Shown here piece by piece: positions 1 through 8,504 of a DNA stretch of 64,000 nucleotides; position 1 is the first letter of the stretch, and every line of letters begins with the position of its first letter. A program made the position numbers and the translations under genes. Under the pieces are notes generated by a model, which searched no databases, was not told the DNA's origin, and worked only from the letters and a program-made list of their open reading frames with translations. Origin of the DNA: an uncultured Eubacteriales bacterium (GTDB lineage Bacteria > Bacillota > Clostridia > Lachnospirales > Lachnospiraceae); the NCBI GenBank assembly GCA_949292785.1, contig CASFBK010000007.1, positions 62,001-126,000 of the forward strand, read 5' to 3'.

Positions 1-233
1 CGGCTTCTGTAGAAGAAGCAGAGGACAATTATTTTAAAGGCGCCTTGAATCAACTGTTTTCTTATGACGATTATCTTCGCTTTATAGAACTGTACACCAA
101 GGTGCAGCAGACGCAGCGGGAAAAGGAACAGGAAGAGGAGCAAAAGCAGGCAGGGATTTCAGATTCCTATTATTCTTATCAGGAAATCAAGTACAATCCT
201 GCAGTGCTTGGAATTATAAACAGTAACAACTAG
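1..233 (+). CDS. 3' end of an unknown protein (partial, truncated by window edge)
   Basis: The reading frame is open from the first complete codon (base 3) to the TAG stop at 231-233, so this is the C-terminal ~76 residues of a protein that begins outside the window. A TTG at 45 is an internal codon, not a start. The visible tail has an Asp/Tyr-rich stretch, then a Gln/Glu/Lys-rich charged segment ([10 protein letters not shown]) that looks helical, and ends in a Tyr-rich tail. No family can be recognised from so little. It ends 13 bases before the dUTPase start, and so probably shares its transcript with the next genes. Confidence 0.6.
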   Translation, partial: ASVEEAEDNYFKGALNQLFSYDDYLRFIELYTKVQQTQREKEQEEEQKQAGISDSYYSYQEIKYNPAVLGIINSNN

Positions 234-246
234 GCAGGAGAGCAGA

Positions 247-681
247 ATGGAAACAATTAAAATTAAATATTTTACCGAAGAGATTGACAAACTTACCTAC
301 ATTGATGGAAAATCCGACTGGATTGATTTGCGGGCGAGTGAAACCGTGGAATTAAAAGCAGGGGAATTTAAGCTGATTCCGCTGGGAGTAGCAATGGAAT
401 TACCGGCAGGCTATGAGGCACATGTGGTTCCAAGAAGCTCCACCTTTAAGAATTATGGGGTTTTGCAGGTGAACAGCTGTGGAATTATTGACGGAAGCTA
501 TTGCGGAGATGAAGATATGTGGAGAATGCCGGTCTATGCCACAAGAGATACCGTAATCCAGAAGAATGACAGAATCTGTCAATTCCGCATTGTTCAGAAT
601 CAGCCTAAGATTGAATTTCAGCAGGTAGCGTCTTTGAAAAACGAGAATCGTGGAGGGTTTGGAAGTACAGGTAAAAACTAA
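247..681 (+). CDS. dut: dUTP diphosphatase (trimeric dUTPase fold)
   Basis: Hydrolyses dUTP to dUMP and pyrophosphate, keeping uracil out of DNA and feeding dTMP synthesis. The five dUTPase motifs appear in order in 144 residues: DLRA near residue 27 (motif 1), PRSS at 62-65 (motif 2), [10 protein letters not shown] at 79-88 (motif 3), DRICQFR around 108-114 (motif 4) and the Gly-rich RGGFGSTG at 135-142 (motif 5). Length fits the homotrimeric family. The motif 3 segment [10 protein letters not shown] resembles the variant found in phage-type and Firmicute dUTPases more than the E. coli form (family knowledge, not a search). AGGAG lies about 5 bases before the ATG. It sits between an unknown gene tail and a PRTase-like gene. 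Confidence 0.9.
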   Translation: METIKIKYFTEEIDKLTYIDGKSDWIDLRASETVELKAGEFKLIPLGVAMELPAGYEAHVVPRSSTFKNYGVLQVNSCGIIDGSYCGDEDMWRMPVYATRDTVIQKNDRICQFRIVQNQPKIEFQQVASLKNENRGGFGSTGKN

Positions 682-710
682 AGAGCGAGCATAAGGCAGG
701 AGGGATTATT

Positions 711-1355
711 ATGGAAGAACGTATGGTAAAGTTCTACGCGAAAGACAGTAATAAAGTGGCAATTCATGCAGTGCCGGGGCATTTTTCAACTGGACATTCC
801 CATATCAATTATTACATTAACATTACCAGCTTGAAAAGCCGTGTCAGTGAGGCGAGAGAATTAGCAAAGCTGCTGGCAGGAAAGTTCACCAGTCATATTA
901 CCATAGATACGATTGTATGTATGGACGGTATGGATGTGGTAGGAGCATTTCTGGCAGAGGAATTAGAGAAGCGTAATATCATGACGATTACCAATCTGCA
1001 TGAGACCGTATATGTGGTTCCGCCAGAGTTTAATTCCAATAATCAGATGATTTTTCGGGACAATTCCATACCTGCCATTCAGGGAAAGCATGTACTTTTG
1101 CTTTTGGCAACCACGACAACAGGGGTTACCATACGTCAGAGCCTGGAATGTATTCGCTATTATGGCGGCAGTGTAGTAGGCGTAGTTTCTGCTTTCAGTA
1201 CGGTGAAGAAAGTAGATGGATTTCAGATAGAGTGCGCATTTGATGAAGAAGATGTGCCGGGCTATGCTACATATCCTGCCAATGATTGTCCGTTTTGTAA
1301 AAAGGGACACAGAGTAGAAGCTATGGTGAATGGGTTTGGATATTCTAAACTGTAG
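711..1355 (+). CDS. Orotate-phosphoribosyltransferase-like protein with altered PRPP loop
   Basis: A 214-residue protein of the type I phosphoribosyltransferase fold: a hydrophobic strand ending in a PRPP-type loop lies at 128-140 (LLLLATTTTGVT), followed by a helix and the GGSVVGVVSAF strand typical of PyrE-like proteins. In active PRTases the loop normally starts with two acidic residues; here that pair is replaced by Ala-Thr, so catalysis by the usual mechanism is doubtful. Near the C-terminus a CPFCKKG motif (Cys193, Cys196) could bind metal with other ligands. Strong ribosome site GGAGG before ATG 711; 29-base gap from dut, likely co-transcribed. A nucleotide-related role, or a regulatory or binding role, is inference. 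Confidence 0.7.
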   Translation: MEERMVKFYAKDSNKVAIHAVPGHFSTGHSHINYYINITSLKSRVSEARELAKLLAGKFTSHITIDTIVCMDGMDVVGAFLAEELEKRNIMTITNLHETVYVVPPEFNSNNQMIFRDNSIPAIQGKHVLLLLATTTTGVTIRQSLECIRYYGGSVVGVVSAFSTVKKVDGFQIECAFDEEDVPGYATYPANDCPFCKKGHRVEAMVNGFGYSKL

Positions 1356-1417
1356 TTCGTCATTTTGTATAGAAAAGAAACTGAAATTCGTTAAAGTGAC
1401 GAAGATGTGTGAAAAAG

Positions 1418-1460
1418 ATATGCTTTCTTGGCGGAAATGACAAGAAAGCATATTGTTTTT
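1418..1460 (+). terminator. Intrinsic terminator after the dut/PRTase-like unit
   Basis: Perfect 13-bp stem (ATATGCTTTCTTG paired with CAAGAAAGCATAT), 10-base loop, then a run of T. It closes the first transcription unit. A TATTAT at 1501-1506 could be the -10 of the next gene, but no convincing -35 was seen. Confidence 0.9.
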
Positions 1461-1557
1461 TGTAGATATAACAGATGCAATTTGCCGCTGGATTTGGTAG
1501 TATTATCTCAGAAAATAAATTCTGCAGGACAGAACAATACTCAGGAGGTAATTTGAA

Positions 1558-2670
1558 ATGGCAAGTTTATCATTAAAGAACATTTGTAAAGTATATCCAA
1601 ACGGATTTGAAGCCGTAAAAGACTTCAACCTTGAAGTTGCAGACAAAGAATTCATCATCTTCGTAGGACCATCCGGATGTGGTAAATCCACAACACTTCG
1701 TATGATTGCAGGTCTGGAAGAAATCTCTTCCGGAGAACTTTCTATCGATGGAAAGATTGTAAATGACGTAGAACCGAAAGACAGAGATATCGCAATGGTA
1801 TTCCAGAACTACGCATTATATCCACATATGACCGTATTTGATAACATGGCATTCGGATTAAAATTAAGAAAAGTTCCAAAGGCTGAAATCAAACAGAAGG
1901 TAGAAGAAGCAGCTAGAATCCTTGACCTTGAGAAATTATTAGACCGTAAGCCAAAGGCTTTATCCGGTGGACAGAGACAGCGTGTTGCTATGGGTCGTGC
2001 AATCGTTCGTGAGCCAAAGGTATTCTTAATGGACGAACCTTTATCCAACCTGGATGCTAAGTTAAGAGTTCAGATGCGTTCCGAAATCGCTGCATTACAT
2101 CAGAGATTAGGCGCAACTATCATCTATGTAACACATGACCAGACAGAAGCTATGACACTGGGAACCAGAATCGTTGTATTAAAAGATGGTATCATCCAGC
2201 AGGTTGATTCTCCACAGAAATTATACAATGAGCCGGATAACTTATTCGTAGCAGGATTCATTGGTTCTCCTCAGATGAACTTCTTAGATGCTACTTGTGT
2301 AGTAGAAGGAGATAAGGTTTCCTTAAGATTTGGCGATACAAACATCGTATTACCACCTGCAAAAGCTAAGAAGTTAGCAGATGGCGGATACAATGGAAAG
2401 ACTGTTGTACTTGGTATTCGTCCGGAAGATGTAGACGATTCTCAGATTGCAATCGAGACACATAAGGACAGCACTTTTGCAACCACAGTAACAGGATACG
2501 AATTACTTGGTTCTGAAGTATTATTGTACTACAATGTAGACGGAACAAACATGACTGCAAAGGTTGATTCCAGAACACCTGCACGTCTTGGTGACAACAT
2601 CCGTTTAGCTATTGATGTAGAGAAGATTCATGTATTCGATAAGGAAACAGAATTGACAATTACTCACTAA
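1558..2670 (+). CDS. ugpC: Carbohydrate ABC importer ATPase (UgpC/MsmK family), orphan
   Basis: Cytoplasmic ATPase that energises CUT1-type sugar importers. 370 residues, the usual family length. Walker A GPSGCGKST at 37-45, Q-loop around Gln83, signature LSGGQ at 135-139, Walker B VFLMDE at 155-160, H-loop in VTHDQTEAMTLG, and a C-terminal TOBE/regulatory region from about 235. No permease or binding-protein gene is beside it, which fits the multitask ATPase role known for MsmK/MsiK proteins that serve several importers (inference). Codon choice looks like that of a highly expressed gene (many AAC, GGT, TTA, CGT codons), unlike its neighbours. It has its own terminator on both sides, so it is probably monocistronic. 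AGGAGG precedes the ATG. Confidence 0.9.
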   Translation: MASLSLKNICKVYPNGFEAVKDFNLEVADKEFIIFVGPSGCGKSTTLRMIAGLEEISSGELSIDGKIVNDVEPKDRDIAMVFQNYALYPHMTVFDNMAFGLKLRKVPKAEIKQKVEEAARILDLEKLLDRKPKALSGGQRQRVAMGRAIVREPKVFLMDEPLSNLDAKLRVQMRSEIAALHQRLGATIIYVTHDQTEAMTLGTRIVVLKDGIIQQVDSPQKLYNEPDNLFVAGFIGSPQMNFLDATCVVEGDKVSLRFGDTNIVLPPAKAKKLADGGYNGKTVVLGIRPEDVDDSQIAIETHKDSTFATTVTGYELLGSEVLLYYNVDGTNMTAKVDSRTPARLGDNIRLAIDVEKIHVFDKETELTITH

Positions 2671-2705
2671 TTCGGTAATATAATTTCATACACAATGCAT
2701 GATGC

Positions 2706-2740
2706 GGGAGTAACACATGAGTGTGTTACTCCCTATTTAT
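2706..2740 (+). terminator. Terminator of the ugpC-type gene
   Basis: A perfect 12-bp stem (GGGAGTAACACA with TGTGTTACTCCC) and TGAG loop, followed by a T-rich but interrupted tail. It lies inside the 5' extension of the next ORF, which argues that the next gene starts downstream at 2776. Confidence 0.85.
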
Positions 2741-2775
2741 ACTTTCAAATCACAGATAAGGAAGGATACGAGATT

Positions 2776-3876
2776 ATGTTATCAAATCACAAACTGCAGG
2801 TTACCCTGGAGGAAATTAAGGAAATATCCAGAATAGAGCTTGCTCTTTATAGTGATAAAGGAAAGCTTTTAGCGTCTACTTATGAGGAAGAGAGTGATAT
2901 GGAGGATGCAATCCGCCTTTTTGCAGATTCCATGGCAGAGAGTCAGATGTTGTCCGGATGTCACTTTTTTAAAGTATTAATTGAAAATGAATTGGAATAT
3001 ATTCTTTTGGCAAAAGCGACCAGTGAAGAAGCATATATGATTGGAAGGCTTGCAGTATGTCAGATACGCAATATGGTAAGTGCATACCGGGAGCAGTATG
3101 ACCGTAACAGCTTTATGCAGAATGTTGTTCTTGGAAATATGCTGATTGTGGATATGTACAATAAAGCAAAAAAATTGCATATAGAGACTGCTCAAAGGGT
3201 AGTATTTGTTATAGAGGTATCCGGGAAAAAAGACAGTATTGTAATGGAGACCGTAAAGAACCTTTTTGTTTCCACTACGCGGGATTTTGTGACAGAGGTA
3301 GATGAAAAGTCTGTCATTCTGGTAAAGGACGTACGGGATATCAAAGAGGAGGAAGAACTGTTAGACCTGGCTAAAATGCTGGTGGACAACCTGCATACAG
3401 AGGCTATGGTCAAAGTGCGTGTCGGATTCGGTAACCGGGTAGATATGTTACAGGATATTGCACGTTCCTATCAGGAGGCTAAGATGGCGTTGGAAGTAGG
3501 AAAAATTTTCTACGCAGAGTGCGATACGGTGTCCTACAGCAGGCTTGGAATTGGCCGATTGATTTATCAGCTGCCTACCAGTCTGTGTGAAATGTTCTTA
3601 AAAGAAGTGTTCGGAGAAAAAGTGCCGGATGGTTTTGATGAAGAAACCACGGTGACGATTCAGAAGTTTTTTGAGAATAATCTTAATATATCAGAAACGG
3701 CACGCCAGCTGTATGTACACAGAAATACTTTGGTATATCGTCTGGAACGAATTGAGAAAATGCTGGGACTGGATATCCGCACCTTTGAAGATGCAATGTT
3801 GTTTAAGATTGCATTGATGGTAATTTCTCATATGAATTACCAGAAAAGCCTGATAGAGGTGAAGGAAGAAGAATAG
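2776..3876 (+). CDS. PucR/CdaR-type transcriptional regulator
   Basis: 366-residue regulator. The C-terminal ~55 residues form the PucR-type helix-turn-helix: FFENNLNISETARQLYVHRN, then the NTLVYRLERIEKMLGLD segment, as in sugar-diacid regulator CdaR and the PucR C-terminal domain. The N-terminal two thirds resemble the sensor and GGDEF-like spacer region of that family but show no motif I can assign to a ligand. Start chosen at ATG 2776, with AAGGAAGG about 10 bases upstream; the longer frame from 2695 would run through the terminator hairpin. It directly follows the orphan sugar-ABC ATPase and may control carbohydrate genes (inference). 20 bases before an Rrf2 gene. Confidence 0.8.
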   Translation: MLSNHKLQVTLEEIKEISRIELALYSDKGKLLASTYEEESDMEDAIRLFADSMAESQMLSGCHFFKVLIENELEYILLAKATSEEAYMIGRLAVCQIRNMVSAYREQYDRNSFMQNVVLGNMLIVDMYNKAKKLHIETAQRVVFVIEVSGKKDSIVMETVKNLFVSTTRDFVTEVDEKSVILVKDVRDIKEEEELLDLAKMLVDNLHTEAMVKVRVGFGNRVDMLQDIARSYQEAKMALEVGKIFYAECDTVSYSRLGIGRLIYQLPTSLCEMFLKEVFGEKVPDGFDEETTVTIQKFFENNLNISETARQLYVHRNTLVYRLERIEKMLGLDIRTFEDAMLFKIALMVISHMNYQKSLIEVKEEE

Positions 3877-3896
3877 AGGATAGGAGTAGACAAATT

Positions 3897-4334
3897 ATGA
3901 AGATTTCAACAAAAGGCAGATATGCATTGCGGTTGATGTTGGATTTGGCGTTGGAAGAAGACCAAATTGTGAAGCTGAAGGATGTTGCAGAACGTCAGGA
4001 AATTTCCGTAAAATATTTAGAACAGATTATATCAGTGCTGCAAAAGGCAGGGTATGTAAAAAGCATGCGTGGACCCGGTGGCGGATATAGCCTTAGCAAA
4101 AGACCGGAGGAATATACGGTGGGAATGATTTTAAGACAGATAGAGGGAAGTCTGGCGCCGGTTGCCTGTCTGGAAGACGAAGTGAATACCTGCGAGAGAA
4201 GTGGAGGCTGTGTAACACTTCGTTTATGGCAGATGTTATATGACGCAATCAATGGTGTGGTAGATAAGGTAACACTGGCAGATATGGTGGAATGGGAAAA
4301 AGAAATACGGGGAAATATGGATTATGTAATTTAA
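3897..4334 (+). CDS. Rrf2-family transcriptional regulator with three Cys (IscR/CymR-like)
   Basis: 145 residues. The N-terminal winged helix starts MKISTKGRYALRLMLDLA, the hallmark of Rrf2 proteins, followed by the recognition helix (ISVKYLEQII) and the wing GPGGGYSLSK. Three cysteines at 91, 99 and 105 match the spacing of the [2Fe-2S] ligands in IscR, so an iron-sulfur or redox sensor is likely; CymR-type cysteine regulators lack this triad. No isc or suf genes lie nearby, so the target is not evident from context. ATG 3897 has AGGAT about 15 bases upstream; the upstream gene ends 20 bases before, suggesting one transcript. Confidence 0.85.
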   Translation: MKISTKGRYALRLMLDLALEEDQIVKLKDVAERQEISVKYLEQIISVLQKAGYVKSMRGPGGGYSLSKRPEEYTVGMILRQIEGSLAPVACLEDEVNTCERSGGCVTLRLWQMLYDAINGVVDKVTLADMVEWEKEIRGNMDYVI

Positions 4335-4415
4335 ATTTATACAGGTTAAGAAATTTTGGGGAGAAGACGATATATTCTGAAAGAAGCATTAAACGTAGTG
4401 AAAGGGGAAAAAGTT

Positions 4416-5297
4416 ATGAAGATTAACAGTGCAGTAGGAAATGAAAGTGCGTTGAACAATGGATATATTCAGAATCGTATGGAAGGGGGAGCGAAGGCAG
4501 GCGAAGCAGTTAAGGTAGAGAATGGTTCGATTAATGCCTCCGAATTGAGTATATTTGAAGATGAGATTGCCAATAAAAAGCAGAAAGCAATGCAGGATGC
4601 CATGCAGTATATTAAGGAGCAGTTTGCAGCAGATGGCGAGATTGGCGATACCTTAGAATCCTGTCGGAAACGTTCTGCAGAGAGCAGGGAAAGCTTAAAA
4701 GAAGCGCAGAAAGAAATTGCAGCAATAGAAGAGGAAAAACAGCGTCTAAAGGAAGAATATGGCGAAGACAGCGAGGAATATAAGCTTCAGGCAGAAGAAT
4801 ATGATAAAATGAAAGAACCCTGGCAGCAGCAAAAGGAAGCTGCACAGAAGGATATTGCCCTGCAGGCAGGAACTATCCGGGGTATCAAGCAGGAGATTTT
4901 AAAGCATCATGGTATGATTGATGCCCAAAACGCAAAAGAGCTGACGCTGGAAGCAGCCGGAAAAGAAATTGCCGGTATGCTCATAGAAGAGGCAAGAGAG
5001 AAAATTGAGGAAGACATCAAGGACGCAGTAGAAAAGGGCGAAGAGCAGAAGGCAGAAAAGGAAGAGATAGAAAGCAAACTGGAAGAAATTCAGGCAGAAC
5101 AAAAGAAGAAAGCACAGGACGCGGAGGAGGATTCCAAAGAGAATCATAACAATGCAAAACGTAGTAACGGCTCGCCTGATTTGGATGCCATGAACCAGAA
5201 GTTCAAGGAAATTGCAGAGAATACACAAAAGATAGCAGCCGAACAAAAACTGCTGATGGAAGAAATGAAAGGAATAGCAGTTGATACTGTATTGTAA
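4416..5297 (+). CDS. Coiled-coil protein of unknown function
   Basis: 293 residues, not recognised. It has no signal peptide or membrane segment. From about residue 40 to the end it is dominated by Glu, Lys, Gln and Ala in heptad-like patterns, that is, a long alpha-helical coiled coil interrupted near residue 235 by an Asn/Ser-rich break (NHNNAKRSNGSP). The N-terminal ~30 residues are Asn/Gly-rich and look disordered. ATG 4416 follows GAAAGGGG with proper spacing; the longer frame from 4356 has no ribosome site. It lies 26 bases before the MBL lipoprotein gene, so the two may be co-expressed. A scaffold or FlxA-like role is possible, but nothing in the sequence proves it. Confidence 0.6.
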   Translation: MKINSAVGNESALNNGYIQNRMEGGAKAGEAVKVENGSINASELSIFEDEIANKKQKAMQDAMQYIKEQFAADGEIGDTLESCRKRSAESRESLKEAQKEIAAIEEEKQRLKEEYGEDSEEYKLQAEEYDKMKEPWQQQKEAAQKDIALQAGTIRGIKQEILKHHGMIDAQNAKELTLEAAGKEIAGMLIEEAREKIEEDIKDAVEKGEEQKAEKEEIESKLEEIQAEQKKKAQDAEEDSKENHNNAKRSNGSPDLDAMNQKFKEIAENTQKIAAEQKLLMEEMKGIAVDTVL

Positions 5298-5323
5298 AAA
5301 AATAGAAAAGGTATAAGCAGAAA

Positions 5324-6544
5324 GTGAAAAATAGGAAGACATATAATAGAAAAACATTATTGGCAGTGCTTACCGCACTGCTCTTTCTGTCTGGATGTTT
5401 GGGACAGACAAGGCAGGAGGAAGAGAAAGCCCTTTCGGAGGAAGCAGCAGATGGGGAATCCACAGTGAAGGAATCGGCAGGGAATCTGGAAGTGCACTTT
5501 ATTGATGTGGGGCAGGGAGATGCCACTTTGATTCGGCAGGGAGAACATGCCATGCTCATTGATGCGGGGGATAATACCAGGGGAACGGCAGTACAGGCAT
5601 ATCTGCAAAGCCAGAATATTGAAAAGCTGGATTATGTGATAGGAACACACCCTGATTCGGATCATATTGGCGGTTTAGACGTTATTTTATATAAATTTGA
5701 CTGGAATATGGTAATGATGCCGGATTTAGAAAAAGATACCAAAACCTATGAAGAAGTAATCCAGGTGATTGAGGATAAGAATCAAAAAGTCACCCATCCA
5801 ATAGTGGGAGAGACCTATGCATTAGGAGAGGCAGAGTTTACCATTGTATGCCCTCAAGGAACGGATTACGGAGATAACAGTAATAATTATTCGATTGGTC
5901 TGCGTGTAACGTTTGGTGAAAATCATTTTCTATTTACCGGAGATGCAGAAGAAGAATCAGAGCAGGAAATGTTGGCAGGCGGTATGGAGCTTTCGGCAGA
6001 TGTATTCAAAGCCGCCCATCATGGAAGTGATACTGCCAATACCGAGGATTTCCTAAAAGCGGTAAATCCGCAGGCAGTTGTCATAAGCTGTGGAGAGGGA
6101 AACAGCTACGGTCATCCCAGAGCGGCAGTGATGAATGAATTGCGGCAGATGGGGGTAACTATTTACCGAACCGATGAGCAGGGAACGATTGTAGCATATT
6201 CGGATGGCAGAACTATTACATGGAATTGCAGCGGAAGTGAGAGCTGGAAAGCAGGGGAACCTACGGGCAGCAGTATGAACCAGGAGACACCGCAACTCCA
6301 GGAAACAACAGAGCAGGAAGCATCGGGGCAGGAAGTATCGGAGCAGGAAGCGTCGGAGCAGGAAGCATCAGAGCAGAAAAGTGGAGAGGCTGCTTATGTA
6401 TTGAACGCCAATACAGGAAAGTTTCACAAGCCCTCCTGCAGCAGTGTAGAGCAGATGGCGGAGCAGAACCGGGAATATGTAGATAAGAGCAGGGAAGAAT
6501 TGATAGAACAGGGATATGAGCCATGTAAAAGATGCAATCCATAG
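5324..6544 (+). CDS. Secreted MBL-fold lipoprotein with ComEC-like hydrolase domain and Ada-type metal-binding tail
   Basis: 406 residues starting at GTG. Basic N-terminus, hydrophobic helix and lipobox LSGC (Cys25) predict an exported lipoprotein. Residues ~53-300 are a metallo-beta-lactamase domain of the ComEC/Rec2 type: FIDVGQGDATLI, the metal motif HPDSDH at 109-114, LFTGDAEEE and AAHHGSD. A low-complexity linker of EQEAS repeats follows, and the last ~45 residues (HKPSCSS ... CKRCNP) match the small Cys-rich Ada-like metal-binding domain often attached to extracellular nucleases and MBL proteins. Degradation of extracellular DNA or a related phosphodiester is the probable role by family analogy. 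The ribosome site is weak. A hairpin follows at 6597. Confidence 0.8.
   Translation: MKNRKTYNRKTLLAVLTALLFLSGCLGQTRQEEEKALSEEAADGESTVKESAGNLEVHFIDVGQGDATLIRQGEHAMLIDAGDNTRGTAVQAYLQSQNIEKLDYVIGTHPDSDHIGGLDVILYKFDWNMVMMPDLEKDTKTYEEVIQVIEDKNQKVTHPIVGETYALGEAEFTIVCPQGTDYGDNSNNYSIGLRVTFGENHFLFTGDAEEESEQEMLAGGMELSADVFKAAHHGSDTANTEDFLKAVNPQAVVISCGEGNSYGHPRAAVMNELRQMGVTIYRTDEQGTIVAYSDGRTITWNCSGSESWKAGEPTGSSMNQETPQLQETTEQEASGQEVSEQEASEQEASEQKSGEAAYVLNANTGKFHKPSCSSVEQMAEQNREYVDKSREELIEQGYEPCKRCNP
6311..6376 (+). repeat. 15-bp in-frame tandem repeat (EQEAS linker)
   Basis: Four and a half copies of a 15-bp unit (gagcaggaagcatcg and close variants) encode the Glu/Gln/Ala/Ser linker of the MBL lipoprotein. 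Copies differ at one or two bases. Length polymorphism between strains is likely (inference). Confidence 0.9.
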
Positions 6545-6589
6545 GGAAGAAAAATAAAAAAGTAGCACTATAAATAAAATATGTAGACT

Positions 6590-6617
6590 TTTAGAGAACT
6601 CCTGTTGAACGTATAAT
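6590..6617 (+). promoter_or_regulatory. Candidate promoter for the first chemoreceptor, inside a terminator hairpin
   Basis: A perfect -10, TATAAT at 6612-6617, sits in the upper stem of the hairpin at 6597-6641; a weak -35 TTTAGA lies 16 bases upstream. Transcripts would start near 6624, after the left arm, and give a ~40-base leader carrying AAGGAGG before ATG 6664. Confidence 0.5.
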
Positions 6618-6645
6618 TTAATTATACATTCAACAGGAGTTTTTT
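6597..6645 (+). terminator. Intrinsic terminator directly in front of the chemoreceptor ribosome site
   Basis: 13-bp perfect lower stem (AACTCCTGTTGAA with TTCAACAGGAGTT), an upper 7-bp stem GTATAAT/ATTATAC with loop TTA, then six T. It ends 5 bases before the AAGGAGG of the next gene, leaving no space for a separate promoter downstream of it. Confidence 0.9.
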
Positions 6646-6663
6646 ACTTAAGGAGGAAATATT

Positions 6664-8412
6664 ATGAAGAAACGTCAAAATACGGTTTCGTTTTGGAAGC
6701 GTATTACAACACAAATTTTACTAATGAATACTATGTTAATTCTTGTTTTTGTGGTCTTTTTGGGCTGTATTTTAAATAGCTTTCAGCTTACCATCAAAGA
6801 ATCTAACAAAATCAGTGATTCTTACCTGAATGCAATGATATTAAAAGGAGAAATGAGAAAAGACTATGAAAGAATGCAGCGCTATGTCTATATGTATCTT
6901 TCATCTGAGGATGAAGCAGTGCATACGGAACTTGTAGAAAAGATAGAAGAGGGACAAAAAACGCTGGTTGACGAGCTTGCTGTCTTGAAGGACTATCTGG
7001 GAGAAGAGAGTGAGAATTATATAAAAGGGATGACCAATTCATTAGGAAACTATATAGAGAAGGCAGAGACCATTTTCAGACTTTCTGATGTCAATCGGGA
7101 AAAGGCAATGTCCATGGTGAAAGAGCTTGATTCGTTTGACACTGTTTTTGGAGATAATCTGGATATAGCCAGTGAAATGTTGGAAAAATTGATTGCAGAT
7201 GCGCGGGATGCCCAACAGAAGCAATATTCACGTACAATAACCTTCGGCGTTGTGGGGGCGGTAATTATTCTTGCTGCAATTATAGTGAATCATATTTTGC
7301 TTCACCGGACCGTTGTTCGCCCGATTACAATCTCTTCCAGACAGCTGCGCAGAATGGTTGAAGATATTGAACAAAGCCGTGGTAATTTAAAAGAGCGTAT
7401 TACCAGCAAAACCAAAAATGAACTTTCTATTTTATTCGGTAGTATGAATGATTTTTTGCAGACAATGCAAAGTATTATTCAAAGAGCGTCTGAAAGTACA
7501 GGCGTGCTGACACAATCGAATGCGCAGATTATTGAAAATGTAAGAAATGTGAATGGAGATATTACCGATTCTTCCGCTAATTTAGAGGAATTGTCTGCAA
7601 GCATGGAGGTGGTAACAGAGACTTCTGATACCATACAGAATACAATTCAAAAGGTAAAAGAGCAGGTAACAGAAATTCGTGATGTTGCGGAGGAAAATTC
7701 TTGTAAAGCAGAAGAAGTAGCCCAAACTGCTTCTAAAATGAAACTTCATATTGCAGATATGAAAGAAGGTACCACAGAAAAAGTGAATACGATTACAGAG
7801 CTTTTGAAACGTTCCGTAAAGGACAGCGAAAAGGTAATGCAGATTAATGACCTGACCGAAAAGATTTTGTCAATCGCAGATGAGACAAATCTGCTTTCCT
7901 TAAATGCTTCCATAGAGGCAGCCAGAGCCGGAGAAGCAGGACGTGGTTTTTCCGTAGTTGCAGATGAAATCAGTTCACTTGCTGCAACCAGTCAGGTGAC
8001 AGCAGGTGATATACAAAAGATTAACCAGGAAGTCATTGTAGCAGTAAGAACATTATCAAATCACGCCTTGGAAGTAATACATTACATTAACGAAACGGTA
8101 TTATCTGATTATGACCAGTTTGTCTCTGTAATGGAGGAGTATGTCGAAAATACGGAAAGCTTCCATACTGTTCTACATCATTTTGCAGAAAGTTCTGATA
8201 GCCTGAATGGTAGCATGACAGAAATGATAAAATCAGTGGATTATATTACCAATGCCATGAGTGAGAGCTCTAATGCAATTGATTCTTCCGCTAGAACATC
8301 TCAGAGCCTTGTCAATGAGATAAATGAGGTACAAAATTCGGTGGATGCTTATAAAGAGGTAAGTGATATGTTAAAACAGGAAATCAGCCGATTTACGATT
8401 TCTTCTAATTAG
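6664..8412 (+). CDS. Methyl-accepting chemotaxis protein (transmembrane chemoreceptor)
   Basis: 582 residues. TM1 at about 16-38, an extracytoplasmic helical domain of ~150 residues (four-helix-bundle-like, no Cache motif seen), TM2 at about 193-213, a HAMP linker, then the cytoplasmic signalling hairpin. The conserved tip is clear around 402-440 ([20 protein letters not shown], then [13 protein letters not shown]). It would pass ligand information to CheA/CheW; no other che genes or flagellar genes are in the window. Strong ribosome site AAGGAGG 7 bases before the ATG. The ligand is unknown. Flanked by terminators on both sides, so monocistronic. Confidence 0.9.
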   Translation: MKKRQNTVSFWKRITTQILLMNTMLILVFVVFLGCILNSFQLTIKESNKISDSYLNAMILKGEMRKDYERMQRYVYMYLSSEDEAVHTELVEKIEEGQKTLVDELAVLKDYLGEESENYIKGMTNSLGNYIEKAETIFRLSDVNREKAMSMVKELDSFDTVFGDNLDIASEMLEKLIADARDAQQKQYSRTITFGVVGAVIILAAIIVNHILLHRTVVRPITISSRQLRRMVEDIEQSRGNLKERITSKTKNELSILFGSMNDFLQTMQSIIQRASESTGVLTQSNAQIIENVRNVNGDITDSSANLEELSASMEVVTETSDTIQNTIQKVKEQVTEIRDVAEENSCKAEEVAQTASKMKLHIADMKEGTTEKVNTITELLKRSVKDSEKVMQINDLTEKILSIADETNLLSLNASIEAARAGEAGRGFSVVADEISSLAATSQVTAGDIQKINQEVIVAVRTLSNHALEVIHYINETVLSDYDQFVSVMEEYVENTESFHTVLHHFAESSDSLNGSMTEMIKSVDYITNAMSESSNAIDSSARTSQSLVNEINEVQNSVDAYKEVSDMLKQEISRFTISSN

Positions 8413-8452
8413 AAGCCGGAAGGCTTCTGTGATAAAACATAGATTTCTATAG

Positions 8453-8497
8453 AAAAACAGCACTGTGGATTTTAAATATCCTTCCAGTGCTGTTTTT
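8453..8497. terminator. Bidirectional terminator between convergent genes
   Basis: 13-bp stem AAAAACAGCACTG / CAGTGCTGTTTTT with a 19-base loop. It has an A run on the left and a T run on the right, so it works for both the chemoreceptor (+) and the LtaS-like gene (-), which ends at 8505. A smaller hairpin (AGAAGCC/GGCTTCT, 8411-8428) precedes it. Confidence 0.9.
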
Positions 8498-8504
8498 CTT
8501 TTCT

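Noticed and set aside
963-1451. 162-residue minus-strand frame
   Set aside because: Mostly opposite the PRTase-like gene, runs through its terminator, and shows no family features.
2695-2775. N-terminal extension of the PucR-type regulator
   Set aside because: It would place the start before a strong terminator and lacks a ribosome site.
4899-5357. 152-residue Phe/Leu-rich minus-strand frame resembling a membrane protein
   Set aside because: It is the antisense reading of Lys/Glu codons in the coiled-coil gene, which always looks Phe/Leu-rich.
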